The position numbers were made by a program, and so were the translations under genes. The notes under the pieces are model-generated. The model was not told the origin of the DNA, ran no database searches, and worked only from the letters and a program-made list of their open reading frames with translations. A DNA stretch of 64,000 nt from positions 6,881,001-6,945,000 of the forward strand of contig NZ_FNTD01000004.1 of NCBI RefSeq assembly GCF_900104815.1. Reading direction: 5' to 3'. Source of the DNA: Streptomyces misionensis (GTDB lineage: Bacteria > Actinomycetota > Actinomycetes > Streptomycetales > Streptomycetaceae). Below are positions 38,845-48,100 of this stretch, piece by piece. Numbering within the stretch: position 1 is the stretch's first letter; each line of letters starts with the position of its first letter.

Positions 38845-39896
38845 GCGGCACCGAGGCACCCGTGCTGCTGCGCACCGCCGGCCGGGCCGCGCACATCGTC
38901 CTCAACCGGCCCAGGGCGCTCAACGCCCTCGACCACGCGATGGTGCGGCGCATCGACGCGGCGCTCGCCGCCTGGCAGCACGATCCCGGCGTCGAGACGG
39001 TGGTCCTGTCCGGCGCCGGGGAGCGCGGGCTGTGCGCGGGCGGCGACATCCGCGCCATCCACGACGACGCCCGGGACGGCGACGGCAGCGCCTCGGCCGC
39101 GTTCTGGCGGGACGAGTACCGTCTCAACGCCCGCATCGCCCGTTACCCCAAGCCGTACGTCGCCCTCATGGACGGCATCGTGATGGGCGGCGGTGTCGGT
39201 CTCTCCGCGCACGGCGGAGTCCGGATCGTCACCGAGCGTTCACGGATCGCCATGCCGGAGACGGGCATCGGTTTCGTGCCGGACGTCGGCGGCACCCATC
39301 TGCTCGCACGGGCCCCCGGCGAACTGGGCACTCACCTCGCGCTGACAGGGGATCAGATCGGCGCCGCCGACGCCGTGTCGTGCGGCCTCGCCGATCACCA
39401 CGTGCCCGCCGCGGCCCTCGCCGGCCTGGTGGACGACCTGGCGGTGATGCCCGTGTCCGACGCCCTGGCCCGGCACGTACGGCCGTCGCCGCCGGGGGAG
39501 TTGGCCGAGCAGCGGGAGTGGATCGACGCCTGCTACGCCGCCGGTACGGTCGAGGAGATCATCGGGCGGCTGCTCGACCACGGCAGCCCCGAGGCGAAGG
39601 AGGCGGCGCAGACCCTGTGCACCCGGTCGCCCCTCGCCCTCAAGGTCACCCTGGCCGCCGTGCGCCGCGCCCGGCGGCTCGGGTCCCTGGAGGCCGTCCT
39701 CGACCAGGAGTTCCGGGTCTCCTGCGCCGCCCTGGGCAGTCACGACCTGGTGGAGGGCGTGCGCGCCCGGATCATCGACAAGGACCGCGACCCCCGCTGG
39801 TCGCCGGCGACGCTCGCCGAGGTCGCCGACGCCGACGTGGAGCGCTTCTTCGCCCCGCTCGGCGAGCGGGAACTCGGGCTCGCCGCACCGGAGTAG
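38841..39896 (+). CDS. 3-hydroxyisobutyryl-CoA hydrolase-like crotonase
   Basis: 351 residues, the length of HIBCH proteins rather than the ~260 of hydratases. LCAGGDIRAIH, GIVMGGGVGLSAHGGVRIVTE and MPETGIGFVPDVGGTHLLAR are diagnostic of the family, with the catalytic Glu in PETGIG and Asp in PDVGG. It hydrolyses 3-hydroxyisobutyryl-CoA in valine catabolism, a route to methylmalonate semialdehyde and methylmalonyl-CoA. That could help supply the extender for the cluster downstream, but this is only a contextual idea. A 20-bp tandem duplication spans its stop codon. Confidence 0.88.
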   Translation: MSGTEAPVLLRTAGRAAHIVLNRPRALNALDHAMVRRIDAALAAWQHDPGVETVVLSGAGERGLCAGGDIRAIHDDARDGDGSASAAFWRDEYRLNARIARYPKPYVALMDGIVMGGGVGLSAHGGVRIVTERSRIAMPETGIGFVPDVGGTHLLARAPGELGTHLALTGDQIGAADAVSCGLADHHVPAAALAGLVDDLAVMPVSDALARHVRPSPPGELAEQREWIDACYAAGTVEEIIGRLLDHGSPEAKEAAQTLCTRSPLALKVTLAAVRRARRLGSLEAVLDQEFRVSCAALGSHDLVEGVRARIIDKDRDPRWSPATLAEVADADVERFFAPLGERELGLAAPE

Positions 39897-39915
39897 GGCT
39901 CGCCGCACCGGAGTA
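39876..39915 (+). repeat. exact 20-bp tandem duplication across a stop codon
   Basis: The 20-bp unit at 39876-39895 is repeated exactly at 39896-39915. The first copy includes the last codons of the hydrolase gene, whose TAG stop spans the junction; the second is a non-coding echo. Confidence 0.9.
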
Positions 39916-39961
39916 GGGAGCCCGTGCACCCGAGCGGGTGTCCACGTCCGGCGGGGCGGTC

Positions 39962-40519
39962 TCAGCCCCCGCCGGGCAGCGCGGTACGGCCGGCCGGAAG
40001 GTCCCGCGCCGGATCGACGACCCAGTGGTTGGTCGTGAGGACACGGTCGGCGAAGGCGGTGCGGGTCCGGCCGAGCAAGCGGAAGCCGGCCGAGCGGCAG
40101 ATGCCGTTCGACGCGGCGTTGCCGGTCGCCGGGAAGGCGTGCACGAGGCCCCAGCGGTCCTGGTCGCGGGCCTGTTCCAGCAGGGCGCGGACAGCGCGTT
40201 TGCCCAGCCCCCGGCCCTGGAACTCGGGCAGGACCATCCACCCGATCTCCGACATGGGCCCGTCACCGGCGTCGTGGGTCCACAGGGTCACCGTCCCCGC
40301 CACCACATCGGGCCGGTCCGGATCGGGCACGATCATCTTCAGCCACGCGCGGTCCGCCGCGGCCTCCGCGGCGTCCCGGCGCACCTTGTCCGCCATCCCC
40401 GCCCGCGGCAGCGGACCGCCGAGGTCGGCCATCATGACGGGATCGCACCGCATGCGGACATAGGCGTCGACGTCGTCCGGCGAGACGTCGCGCAGCCACC
40501 CGGGGCCCGGCCGGCTCAC
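39962..40519 (-). CDS. GNAT-family N-acetyltransferase
   Basis: 185 residues. The acetyl-CoA pyrophosphate loop is visible in LPEFQGRGLGKRAVRALLEQA, and ATGNAASNGICRSAGFRLLG is the typical C-terminal GNAT strand-helix. It resembles the RimJ/RimL-like acetyltransferases that modify proteins or small amines. Its GTG/ATG region overlaps the stop of the MOSC gene by 4 bp, so they form an operon. The acceptor is unknown. Confidence 0.88.
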   Translation of the reverse strand: MSRPGPGWLRDVSPDDVDAYVRMRCDPVMMADLGGPLPRAGMADKVRRDAAEAAADRAWLKMIVPDPDRPDVVAGTVTLWTHDAGDGPMSEIGWMVLPEFQGRGLGKRAVRALLEQARDQDRWGLVHAFPATGNAASNGICRSAGFRLLGRTRTAFADRVLTTNHWVVDPARDLPAGRTALPGGG

Positions 40520-41058
40520 ACCCGGTCCAGCGGGCGGTGCGGACCCTCGGGGAGTTCCACCTCCACCGGGTCGCCGGGGCGGACGACGCCGCCCGCCCTG
40601 ACGACGCCCATGATCCCGGCCCGGCGCACGACATTGCCGAGGTCGTCGCGGCCGACCACCTGCTTGAGCAGGCCGCCTTGGAAGTGGTCGATCTGCAGGC
40701 AGGGATTGCGCAGGCCGGTCACCTCGACCACGGCCTCGGCGCCGAGGCGCAGCAGGGTCCCCACCGGCAGGCCGAGCAGGTCGAGGCCGCGGGTGGTGAC
40801 GTTCTCGCCGAGTTCGCCCGGGGCGACCTCGAAGCCCGCCGCGCGCACCTCGTCGAAGAGTTCCTCGTGGATGAGGTGGACCTGGCGCAGGTTCGGCTGC
40901 GTCGGGTCCTGCGCCACGCGTGAGCGGTGCTTGACCGTGACGCCCGCGTGCACGTCGCCCTCGACGCCCAGCCCGGCGAGCAGGGTGATGCTCGCCCGGT
41001 TCGGCTTCGAGAACGAGTACGTGCCGTTGCTGCTGACCGCCGTGACCGATCCGCCCAT
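40516..41058 (-). CDS. MOSC-domain protein
   Basis: 180 residues. The MOSC segments GVEGDVHAG, RQVHLIHEELFDEV and GELGENVTTRGLDLLGLPVG are present, with a single conserved Cys in GLRNPCLQID as expected for sulfur-carrier MOSC domains of the YiiM/molybdenum-cofactor-sulfurase type. It likely handles sulfur or Mo-cofactor-bound substrates. It could relate functionally to the molybdenum hydroxylase 10 kb away, without direct evidence. First gene of a two-gene operon. Confidence 0.88.
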   Translation of the reverse strand: MGGSVTAVSSNGTYSFSKPNRASITLLAGLGVEGDVHAGVTVKHRSRVAQDPTQPNLRQVHLIHEELFDEVRAAGFEVAPGELGENVTTRGLDLLGLPVGTLLRLGAEAVVEVTGLRNPCLQIDHFQGGLLKQVVGRDDLGNVVRRAGIMGVVRAGGVVRPGDPVEVELPEGPHRPLDRV

Positions 41059-41192
41059 GTGCGGTCCTCCTCCTCGCCGGGGTACTTCACGAGCCTAACG
41101 GATGCCGCGACCCGCGACGGCGCCGATCCCGGACACCGGCCCGCACACGTGGACTCCCCCGTGCGGGCGAGGAGTTCGCGCCCGACGGGGTC

Positions 41193-41269
41193 CGGCGGTG
41201 CGCCGCGCATCCGGACGCACCGCCGAACCGGCGGTCTGCGGGCCTCCCGAACCGGTGGCCCGCAACCGC
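41193..41269 (-). terminator. double hairpin at the end of the FAAL-KAS III operon
   Basis: Two adjacent stem-loops lie just past the KAS III stop (41278). The proximal one pairs 41231-41244 with 41257-41269, with a small internal bulge. The distal one has perfect 10-bp arms, 41193-41202 and 41216-41225. Together they make a strong terminator for the minus-strand operon. Confidence 0.7.
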
Positions 41270-41277
41270 GTGCCCGG

Positions 41278-42276
41278 TCAGGGCAGCGTCACCACCTGTG
41301 CCGCATGGGCCAGTCCCGCGCCGAAGCCGACCAGCAGGGCCGGGTCGCCGCCGGCGAGCCTACCCTGGGCCAGCAACTCCTCCATGGCCAGCGGGATGGA
41401 CGCGGCCGAGGTGTTGCCCGAGGTGACCACGTCCCTGGCCACCACCGTGTGCGGGGCGAGCCCCAGGGACTTCGCGGCCACGTCGACGATCCGGGCGTTG
41501 GCCTGGTGCGGGATGAACGCGGCCAGGTCGGCGACGCCGAGGCCCGCCCGGCGCAGTGCCTCACGGGACACCTCCGGCATCACCCGCGTCGCCCAGCGGA
41601 ACACCTCCGGCCCCGCCATCCGCAGCGCGGCACCCGCCCGGGGCGTCTCGCCCACCGGGGGCCAGGCGCGGTCGTGCGCGATCATGTGGTGCCGGGACCC
41701 CTCGGAGCCCCACACCACCGGACCGATGCCCGGGGTCTCGGACCGGCCGACCACCACCGCCCCCGCGCCGTCGCCGAACAGGAAGGCGGTGCCGCGGTCC
41801 CGCGGGTCCACGATGTCGCTCATCCGCTCCGAGCCGACCACCACCACCGCGCGCGCGTCCCCGGAGCGGACCAGGGAGTCGGCGAGCCCCAGCGCGTAGC
41901 AGAACCCGGAGCAGGCGGCACCGATGTCCAGGCTGCCCGCCGCCCGTGCGCCCAGCTGATGGGCGACACGGGGCGCGGCGGCCGGGGACTGCTCCAGGAA
42001 GGACATGGTGGCCACCAGCACCATGCCGATCTCGTCCGGATCGGTGCCGGCCTGCGCCATCGCCTTGCGCGCCGCCTCCACGGCCATCGTGATCACGGTC
42101 TCGTCCGGGCCCGCGAAACGCCTGCTGACGATTCCGGAGCGCCGCCGGATCCACTCGTCGCTGGAGTCGATGCGGGCGCAGATCTCCTCGTTGGTCACCA
42201 CCCGCGACGGCCGGTAGACACCGATGCCGAGGATCCGGGAGCCGGGGTGCGGATCGGGAAGCCGCAGCCGGGCCAT
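41278..42276 (-). CDS. 3-oxoacyl-ACP synthase III (KAS III/FabH-like)
   Basis: 332 residues. Catalytic Cys122 in IGAACSGFCYALG, His in FIPHQANARI and Asn in TSGNTSAASIP form the KAS III triad. ATG 42276 overlaps the FAAL stop by one base. It would condense an acyl-CoA or acyl starter with a malonyl-ACP, or transfer an acyl group as some cluster-borne KAS III enzymes do. Together with the fatty acyl-AMP ligase it forms an acyl-priming pair transcribed away from the PKS-NRPS; the lactacystin scaffold has no fatty acid, so its role here is open. Confidence 0.9.
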   Translation of the reverse strand: MARLRLPDPHPGSRILGIGVYRPSRVVTNEEICARIDSSDEWIRRRSGIVSRRFAGPDETVITMAVEAARKAMAQAGTDPDEIGMVLVATMSFLEQSPAAAPRVAHQLGARAAGSLDIGAACSGFCYALGLADSLVRSGDARAVVVVGSERMSDIVDPRDRGTAFLFGDGAGAVVVGRSETPGIGPVVWGSEGSRHHMIAHDRAWPPVGETPRAGAALRMAGPEVFRWATRVMPEVSREALRRAGLGVADLAAFIPHQANARIVDVAAKSLGLAPHTVVARDVVTSGNTSAASIPLAMEELLAQGRLAGGDPALLVGFGAGLAHAAQVVTLP

Positions 42277-44057
42277 CACGCCTCCCGCCCACGGGCGGCG
42301 GTCGCCGGCGTCCGCCCGGCCGCCAGGGCGGCCAGCTCGCCGTTGAGATAGCGCGCCCGGCACGCCCGCCGCTGCACCTTGCCGCTCGACGTCCGGGACA
42401 GCGCGCCGCGCCGGACGAGCAGCACCTCGTCGGCCGTCAGCCGGTGGTCCTCCCGGACCGCGGCGCCGATCCGCTCCCGCAGGGCGTCCGCCCCCGGCGA
42501 GCGCAGCACCCGCCCGTCCGCCTCCAGGACGACGACGAGCCGCTCCCGCACGCCGTCGTCCACGGAGAACGCGGCGGCGCAGTTCGGGTGCAGCCCGGGC
42601 ACGGCCCGTTCGGCGGACAGCTCGATGTCCTGCGGGTAGTGGTTGCGGCCCTGGCGGATGATGACGTCCTTGAGCCGCCCGGTGACGTACAGGTCGCCCT
42701 CGTACAGGAAGCCGAGGTCGCCGGTGCGCAGATGGGGCCGGGCGTCCCCGCCCTCGACGCGGGCCCGGAAGGTGGCCTCGCTCTCCTCGGGCCGGTCGCG
42801 GTAACCACCCGCCACACAGGGCCCGTCGACCCAGATCTCGCCGACCTCGCCGGGCGGCCGGGGTAGCCGGGAGTCCGGGTCCACGATCCGCACCCGGGTG
42901 GTGCCGACCGTGCTCCCGCTGCTCACCAGCGGCAGCGCGTCCCCGGCGGTGTCGGCGACCCGCCGTACGGTGCCCTCGCGCAGCGCCCCGGCGTCGACCC
43001 ACAGCACGGTGGGCTCCCGGTCCTGGTTGTCGCCCGTCACCTTCAGGGTGTTCTCGGCCAGCCCGTAGCCCGGGCACATGGCGGCGGCCCGGAAGCCGTG
43101 CGGCGCGAAGGCGGCGGTGAAGGCCCGGATCGTGGGCCAGCGCACCGGTTCGGCGCCGTTGGCGGCCACCCGCCAGCGGGAGAGGTCGCCGACGCCGCTC
43201 GTCGCACCGTCGGCGGCGGCGCGGGCGCACAGCTCGTAGGCGAAGCTGGGCGCCGCGGCGTGGGTGCCGCCGAACCGGGCGATGGCCTCCAGCCAGCGGG
43301 CCGGCCGGCGGATGAAGGACTCGGGCGCCATCAGGTACGACGGGATGCCCGACCACAGCGGCAGCACGACACCGAAGAGCATGCCCATGTCGTGGAAGAG
43401 CGGCAGCCAGTTCACCACCGTGCCGTCGGGCTCGCAGGGCCACAGCTCGTCCGTCTCGGCCACGTTCGCCAGGAAGTTGGCGTGGCTGACCATGACGCCC
43501 TTGGGGTCGCCGGTGGAGCCCGAGGTGTACTGGAGCAGCGCGATGTCCTCGGGTCCGGGCGGCTCGGGCAGGACGCCCGGCCCGGGCGCCGGGTCCGGGG
43601 CGTCGGTGGCCAGCAGGGTCAGCCCGGCCAGGTCCGGCAGGTCGCCGAAGCGCTCGTACATCTCCGCACGGACCCCGGTGGTGGTCAGCACGGTGGTGGT
43701 GCCCGCGTCGTCGGCGATGCGCCGCAGCCGCCGGACGGCCTCGCGGCGCCGGGGGACCTGCACGGGCGCGCCGGCCACCCGGCCGTACATGCAGCCCAGC
43801 AGGGTGCGGATGAACTCCAGCCCGGACGGGTACAGCAGCACGGCCCGGCCGCCGGACAGCCCGGCCGCGACCAGGCGGGCGGCCCTGGCGCGGGCGGCCT
43901 CGTGCAACGCGCGGTAGGTGAGCGCGGACTCCGGCTCCTCGCCGTCGCGCAGGAAGACGTAGGCGGTCTCGTCGGGCTGCTTGGCGCTGCGCAGCCGCAG
44001 GGCGTCGGGCAGGGTGCGCACCTCATCCGCGTGCGGATCGAGTCCGGTGGTGTTCAC
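42276..44057 (-). CDS. fatty acyl-AMP ligase (FAAL)
   Basis: 593 residues, GTG start. ANL-superfamily motifs: YTSGSTGDPKGVMVSHAN (P-loop), NWLPLFHDMGMLFGV, and GYGLAENTLKVTG, the last two being the FAAL pattern that separates it from acyl-CoA ligases; LRTGDLGFLYEGDLYVTGRLKD continues the set. It activates a fatty acid as acyl-AMP for transfer to an acyl carrier protein. The AAGGAGAT RBS lies inside the end of the small upstream ORF. No dedicated ACP is nearby except those within LctA. Confidence 0.92.
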   Translation of the reverse strand: MNTTGLDPHADEVRTLPDALRLRSAKQPDETAYVFLRDGEEPESALTYRALHEAARARAARLVAAGLSGGRAVLLYPSGLEFIRTLLGCMYGRVAGAPVQVPRRREAVRRLRRIADDAGTTTVLTTTGVRAEMYERFGDLPDLAGLTLLATDAPDPAPGPGVLPEPPGPEDIALLQYTSGSTGDPKGVMVSHANFLANVAETDELWPCEPDGTVVNWLPLFHDMGMLFGVVLPLWSGIPSYLMAPESFIRRPARWLEAIARFGGTHAAAPSFAYELCARAAADGATSGVGDLSRWRVAANGAEPVRWPTIRAFTAAFAPHGFRAAAMCPGYGLAENTLKVTGDNQDREPTVLWVDAGALREGTVRRVADTAGDALPLVSSGSTVGTTRVRIVDPDSRLPRPPGEVGEIWVDGPCVAGGYRDRPEESEATFRARVEGGDARPHLRTGDLGFLYEGDLYVTGRLKDVIIRQGRNHYPQDIELSAERAVPGLHPNCAAAFSVDDGVRERLVVVLEADGRVLRSPGADALRERIGAAVREDHRLTADEVLLVRRGALSRTSSGKVQRRACRARYLNGELAALAAGRTPATAARGREA

Positions 44058-44060
44058 GTG

Positions 44061-44285
44061 TCATATCTCCTTGTGCGGCCCGGAATTCACCCTGGGCGGG
44101 CATGTCGTCGCGGTGAGGGGGGCGGAATGCGCGGAGAAAGGGGTGAGAACCGCGGCCAGCAGTTCCGGGATGCTCGGAACCGGCTGCGGGTGGCATTCCG
44201 GATCGCGGTACGGCCCGGCGGGACGCGACGGGTGTTCCAGGTCCATGGTCACGAGCGGCCATGACGCACGCGTTCGACGGTCCAT
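44061..44285 (-). CDS. small ORF upstream of and coupled to the FAAL gene
   Basis: 74 residues from ATG 44285 with GAAAGGA 6-8 bp upstream; its stop lies 3 bp before the FAAL start, and the FAAL ribosome-binding site is within its last codons. The product is Pro/Thr/Ser-rich with two Cys (DPECHPQP and TTCPPRV) and matches no family I know. Good RBS placement and tight spacing argue that it is translated; the function is unknown. Confidence 0.45.
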   Translation of the reverse strand: MDRRTRASWPLVTMDLEHPSRPAGPYRDPECHPQPVPSIPELLAAVLTPFSAHSAPLTATTCPPRVNSGPHKEI

Positions 44286-44555
44286 GACGTGTCCTTTCCG
44301 TGGAAATTTCCCCGGGACTTCCCTGGAGTGCGCGAGAAGCGACCGGACCGCGGCGGTCGAAGTTGCCGTCACATCGACTGTATCCACGGTCATTTGGTGA
44401 AATTACTAGGGAGATAAGGGAATTGTCCGCCCATAATGGGAAAAGGCGGAGCGTCGGTGTCGTTGGTTTCGCGCCGACGTCAAAGGGTGGGGCGATATAT
44501 CCGGTTGTACGAACTTCCGCCGACCCGGAGCCGGCCGCCGGCGGCCGCCTGCCGG

Positions 44556-44595
44556 TGGCAAGCGAACGGCAAGCAGTCGGCAAGCCACCGACAAG
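44556..44595 (+). promoter_or_regulatory. SARP-type activator site: four heptamers at 11-bp period
   Basis: TGGCAAG (44556), CGGCAAG (44567), CGGCAAG (44578) and CGACAAG (44589), each separated by exactly 4 bp. Direct heptamers one helical turn apart are the known recognition mode of Streptomyces antibiotic regulatory proteins, and CGGCAAG is the heptamer I recall for the PimR class. A clear -10 at the usual distance is not seen on either strand, so which arm it drives is undecided. Confidence 0.7.
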
Positions 44596-44809
44596 AGCGA
44601 ACCGGCCACAGGGGCATCAATTCTTGCCAGTGCACCTGTGGTCCGCCCGGTCACTCTTGTCTCGCCCTTCACAGGATGGCAGTCTGACGTTCGCCGATCG
44701 GGCGAGCACCTCGTAATCCGATCCGTCTGGGTATGGCGGATCCTCGCGCCCGTCGGCAGTGGCCGTGACAGGAGACGGACGACGTACTCGGCGGGTGGAC
44801 TGCCGGGCA

Positions 44810-44839
44810 GTGATTCCGAATCAGTACGTCAGGTGATTC
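44810..44839. promoter_or_regulatory. dyad and direct repeat upstream of lctA
   Basis: Perfect 11-bp dyad GATTCCGAATC (44812-44822), with GTGATTC repeated at 44810-44816 and 44833-44839 (23 bp apart). It is a candidate regulator site within the lctA upstream region. Confidence 0.35.
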
Positions 44840-45066
44840 GGTCAGGATGACTCAACGAGGGCAGTCACATTGCAATCATGGGTATTCCGGCAGTCGCGCC
44901 TTCACTCGGGTGCCGTTTCTCGGCGTCAAGAGCAACAGCTTTGACCTCTGCGTGGTGAGCCATTCCCCGGCCGGTCCCTTCGGGCTCTGACCGGCCTTCT
45001 CCCGGGCGCCGCCGACCCCGGCCGCGCTGACCGGCGCCGCCGCACGCGTGCGCCGCATCACCCCGT

Positions 45067-45077
45067 CCCCCCCCCCC
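45067..45077 (+). repeat. homopolymeric C11 tract in the lctA upstream region
   Basis: Eleven consecutive C residues about 80 bp before the lctA start, directly after a 12-bp palindrome CGCACGCGTGCG (45041-45052). It is slippage-prone and also prone to sequencing error. Confidence 0.85.
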
Positions 45078-45158
45078 GCCGTTTCGCGTGCCCGGACCGC
45101 CGATCCGACGACGGCGCCGTCCGCCGGCCCCTTCCATCCGCCCTGCCGAGGAGGCGAA

Positions 45159-48100
45159 ATGCCCCATGAGCGCGGAGCGCTCACTGCGCGCGCCGTCACA
45201 GACTTCCTGCTTTCTCGCGTCGTCGAGCTGCTGGACGTGTCCAAGGACGCGGTGGACCGCTGGGCCCCGATGCACCAGTACGGCCTGGAGTCGGTGAAAG
45301 CCGCGGCGCTCGCCGCCTCGCTCTCCGAGTTCCTCGGCTGGAAGGTCCCCGTCACCTGGATGTGGCAGTACCCGACCATCGACGAACTGAGCCGTGCGCT
45401 CGTCGACGGTCCCCGGACCACACAGACCACCGCACCGGTCACCGACCGCCGCACGGCGGCGCGGGAGCCGGTCGCGATCGTCGGCATCGGCTGCCGCTTC
45501 CCGGGCGGCCCGGACCCGGACGCGTTCTGGCGGCTGCTGACCGAGGGCCGCGACGCCGTCGGACCGGTGCCGGCCGAGCGCCGCGCACTCCTGCGCGACA
45601 GCGTGCGCTGGGGCGGGTTCATCGACGGCATCGACCGGTTCGACCCGCTGTTCTTCGGCATCTCGCCCCGGGAAGCCGTCCAGATGGACCCGCAGCAGCG
45701 ACTGGTGCTCGAGCTGGCCTGGGAGGCGCTGGAGGACGCGGGGATCGCGCCCCGGGGCCTCGTCGGCAGCGACACCGGCGTCTTCATGGCCTCCTGCTGG
45801 GGCGACTACGCGGCACTCGCGCACTATCGCGGCCCCGACAGCCAGATCACCCCGCACACCGCGACCGGCATGCACGACGGCATCATCGCCAACCGCGTCT
45901 CCTACGTCCTCGGACTCCAGGGCCCGAGCATGGCCATCGACGCCGCCTGCGCCGGATCGCTGGTCTCGGTGCACCTGGGCTGCCAGTCGATCTGGATGGG
46001 CGAGAGCGAACTGGTGCTGGCCGGCGGCGTCAACCTGAGCTTCGTCTCCGACTACTACACCGCCATGGACCGGATGGGCGCGCTCGCCCCGGACGGCCGC
46101 TGCAAGACCTTCGACGCCCGCGCCGACGGCTACGTCCGCGGCGAGGGCGCCGGTGTCGTCGTACTCGCCCCGCTGAGCGTGGCGCTCGAACGCGAACTCC
46201 CCGTGTACTGCCTGATCAAGGGCAGCTCGGCCAACAACGACGGGGCCAGCAACGGCATGACCGCGCCCAACCCGCAGGCGCAGGAGCTGATGCTCCGTAC
46301 CGCCTACCGGCGGGCCGGCATCGCGCCGTCCCTCGTGGACTACATCGAGTGCCACGGCTCCGCGACCCCGCTCGGCGACCCCATCGAGGCCAACGCCATC
46401 GGCGCGGTCTTGGGCGGTGACCGCCCGGTGCCGCTGCGGCTCGGTTCCGTGAAGTCCAACGTCGGTCACCTGGAGGCCGCGGCCGGCATCGTCGGCCTGG
46501 TCAAGCTCGCGCTGTCGATCCGCAACGGGGTGCTGCCCCCGAGCCTGCACTACGCCACCCCCAACCCGCAGATCCTCTTCGACGAGTACGGCCTCACCAT
46601 CCAGGACCGGCTGACGCCGTGGCCGCGACGGTCCGACGCGCGCCGCGGGGGAGTCAGCTCGTTCGGCTTCGGCGGCGCCATCTGCCACGTCGTCGCCGAG
46701 GAACTGCCGCGCCCCGAGGGCTCCCTCGTCCTGCTGGCCGAGGACTCGCCGCAGGCGCTGGCCGAGCGCGCCCGGGCGCTGCGCGACGAGCACGACCTGC
46801 GCGCGATCAGCGGCCGGCCGCCCGGCGACGGCGGCTTCCGGCTCGCGGCCGCCGCCCGCGACATGACCGAGCTGAGGGCGCAGCTGGACGCGTTCGCCGA
46901 CGGTACGGCGGCGCCCGGGCTGAGCGTCGGCCGGCGGGGCGACCGCAGGCCCAGGGTGGCGTTCCTGTTCTCCGGAAACGGCTCGCAGTGGGTCGGCATG
47001 GGCAGGCAACTGCTCGCCGGGATGCCGGTGTTCCGCCGCTCCATGATGCGCTCCGACAAACGGATGCGGGAGCTGCTGGGCTTCTCGCTGGTCGACCAGC
47101 TGCTGGCGCCCGACGGGCGGCTCGACGACATGGACGTCTTCCAGCCGCTGCTGTTCTGCATGCAGGTGGCGCTGGCCGACGCCTGGCGCTCGCTGGGCGT
47201 GGAGCCCGACGTGGTCGTCGGACAGAGCGTCGGCGAGTTCGCCGCCTCCCACATCGCCGGGGCCCTCGACTTCGAGGACGCCTCCCGGCTGGCCGCCTGC
47301 CACGGCCGGCTCCTCCAGCAACTGGCCGTCGGGCGCGGCGAGGGCATCGTGGTCACCACCGGCGCCGACGCCGTCAGGCGGTACCTGACCGGGCAGCTCA
47401 CGGTGTCCGGCCACAACGGCCCGAACTCCACGCTGGTCACCGGCACCCCGCAGGAGATCGACGACCTCGTCCGGCGGCTGACCGAGGAGGGCCTGACGAC
47501 CCACCGGGTGCGGATGGGCCACGCCCCGCACTCCCCGCTGGTCGACCACGTCCTCGCCCCGCTCAAGGCCGAACTCGCCGGCCTCACGCCCCGGACCACC
47601 CGGATCCCGATGATCTCCACGGTCACCGGCGAACGCGTCGACGGCGCCGAACTCGGACCGCAGTACTGGGCGGACAACCTGCGCCGGGAGATCCGGGTCG
47701 TCGACGCCCTGACCACCCTGCGCGACCACGACATCGACGCGGTGATCGAACTCAGCCCGCACCCCGTGCTGCTCAAGTCGGTCACGGAGATCCTCGGCGC
47801 CGCCACCCTGCCCTCGCTGCGCCGCGGCACCGACGAGGCCTGGACCCTGCTGGGTTCCCTCGGCGCGCTGTTCGCCGCCGGGCACCCCGTCACCGCGAGC
47901 CCGTTCCTCGCGGGCGACCGGGGACGCCACGCCACCCCCCGCCAGGGCGCCCCCGCGACCGACGAACGGCCGCACCTCGTGCCCGTCACGGCGCACTCGG
48001 CCGCCGCGCTGGCCGACACCTGCCGGGAACTGTCCAACCACGTCGAACGCGACCCGGGCCTGCGGGTGTCCGACCTCGCCTACACCCTGGCGACCAGGCG

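Larger units (their letters stand above)
44286..45158. other. long divergent regulatory region between the FAAL and lctA arms
   Basis: 873 bp without a supported gene and visibly richer in A/T than the flanking genes around 44380-44460 and 44600-44900. It contains a perfect dyad CCCATAATGGG (44430-44440), four SARP-type heptamers (44556-44595), a dyad plus direct repeat (44810-44839), a 12-bp palindrome (45041-45052) and a run of eleven C (45067-45077). Frames open across it on both strands lack plausible starts or products. Confidence 0.6.

Noticed and set aside
44300..44850. Several plus-strand ORFs of 60-140 codons in the cluster divergent region.
   Set aside because: They lack convincing ribosome-binding sites, overlap each other in different frames and cross the regulatory repeats.
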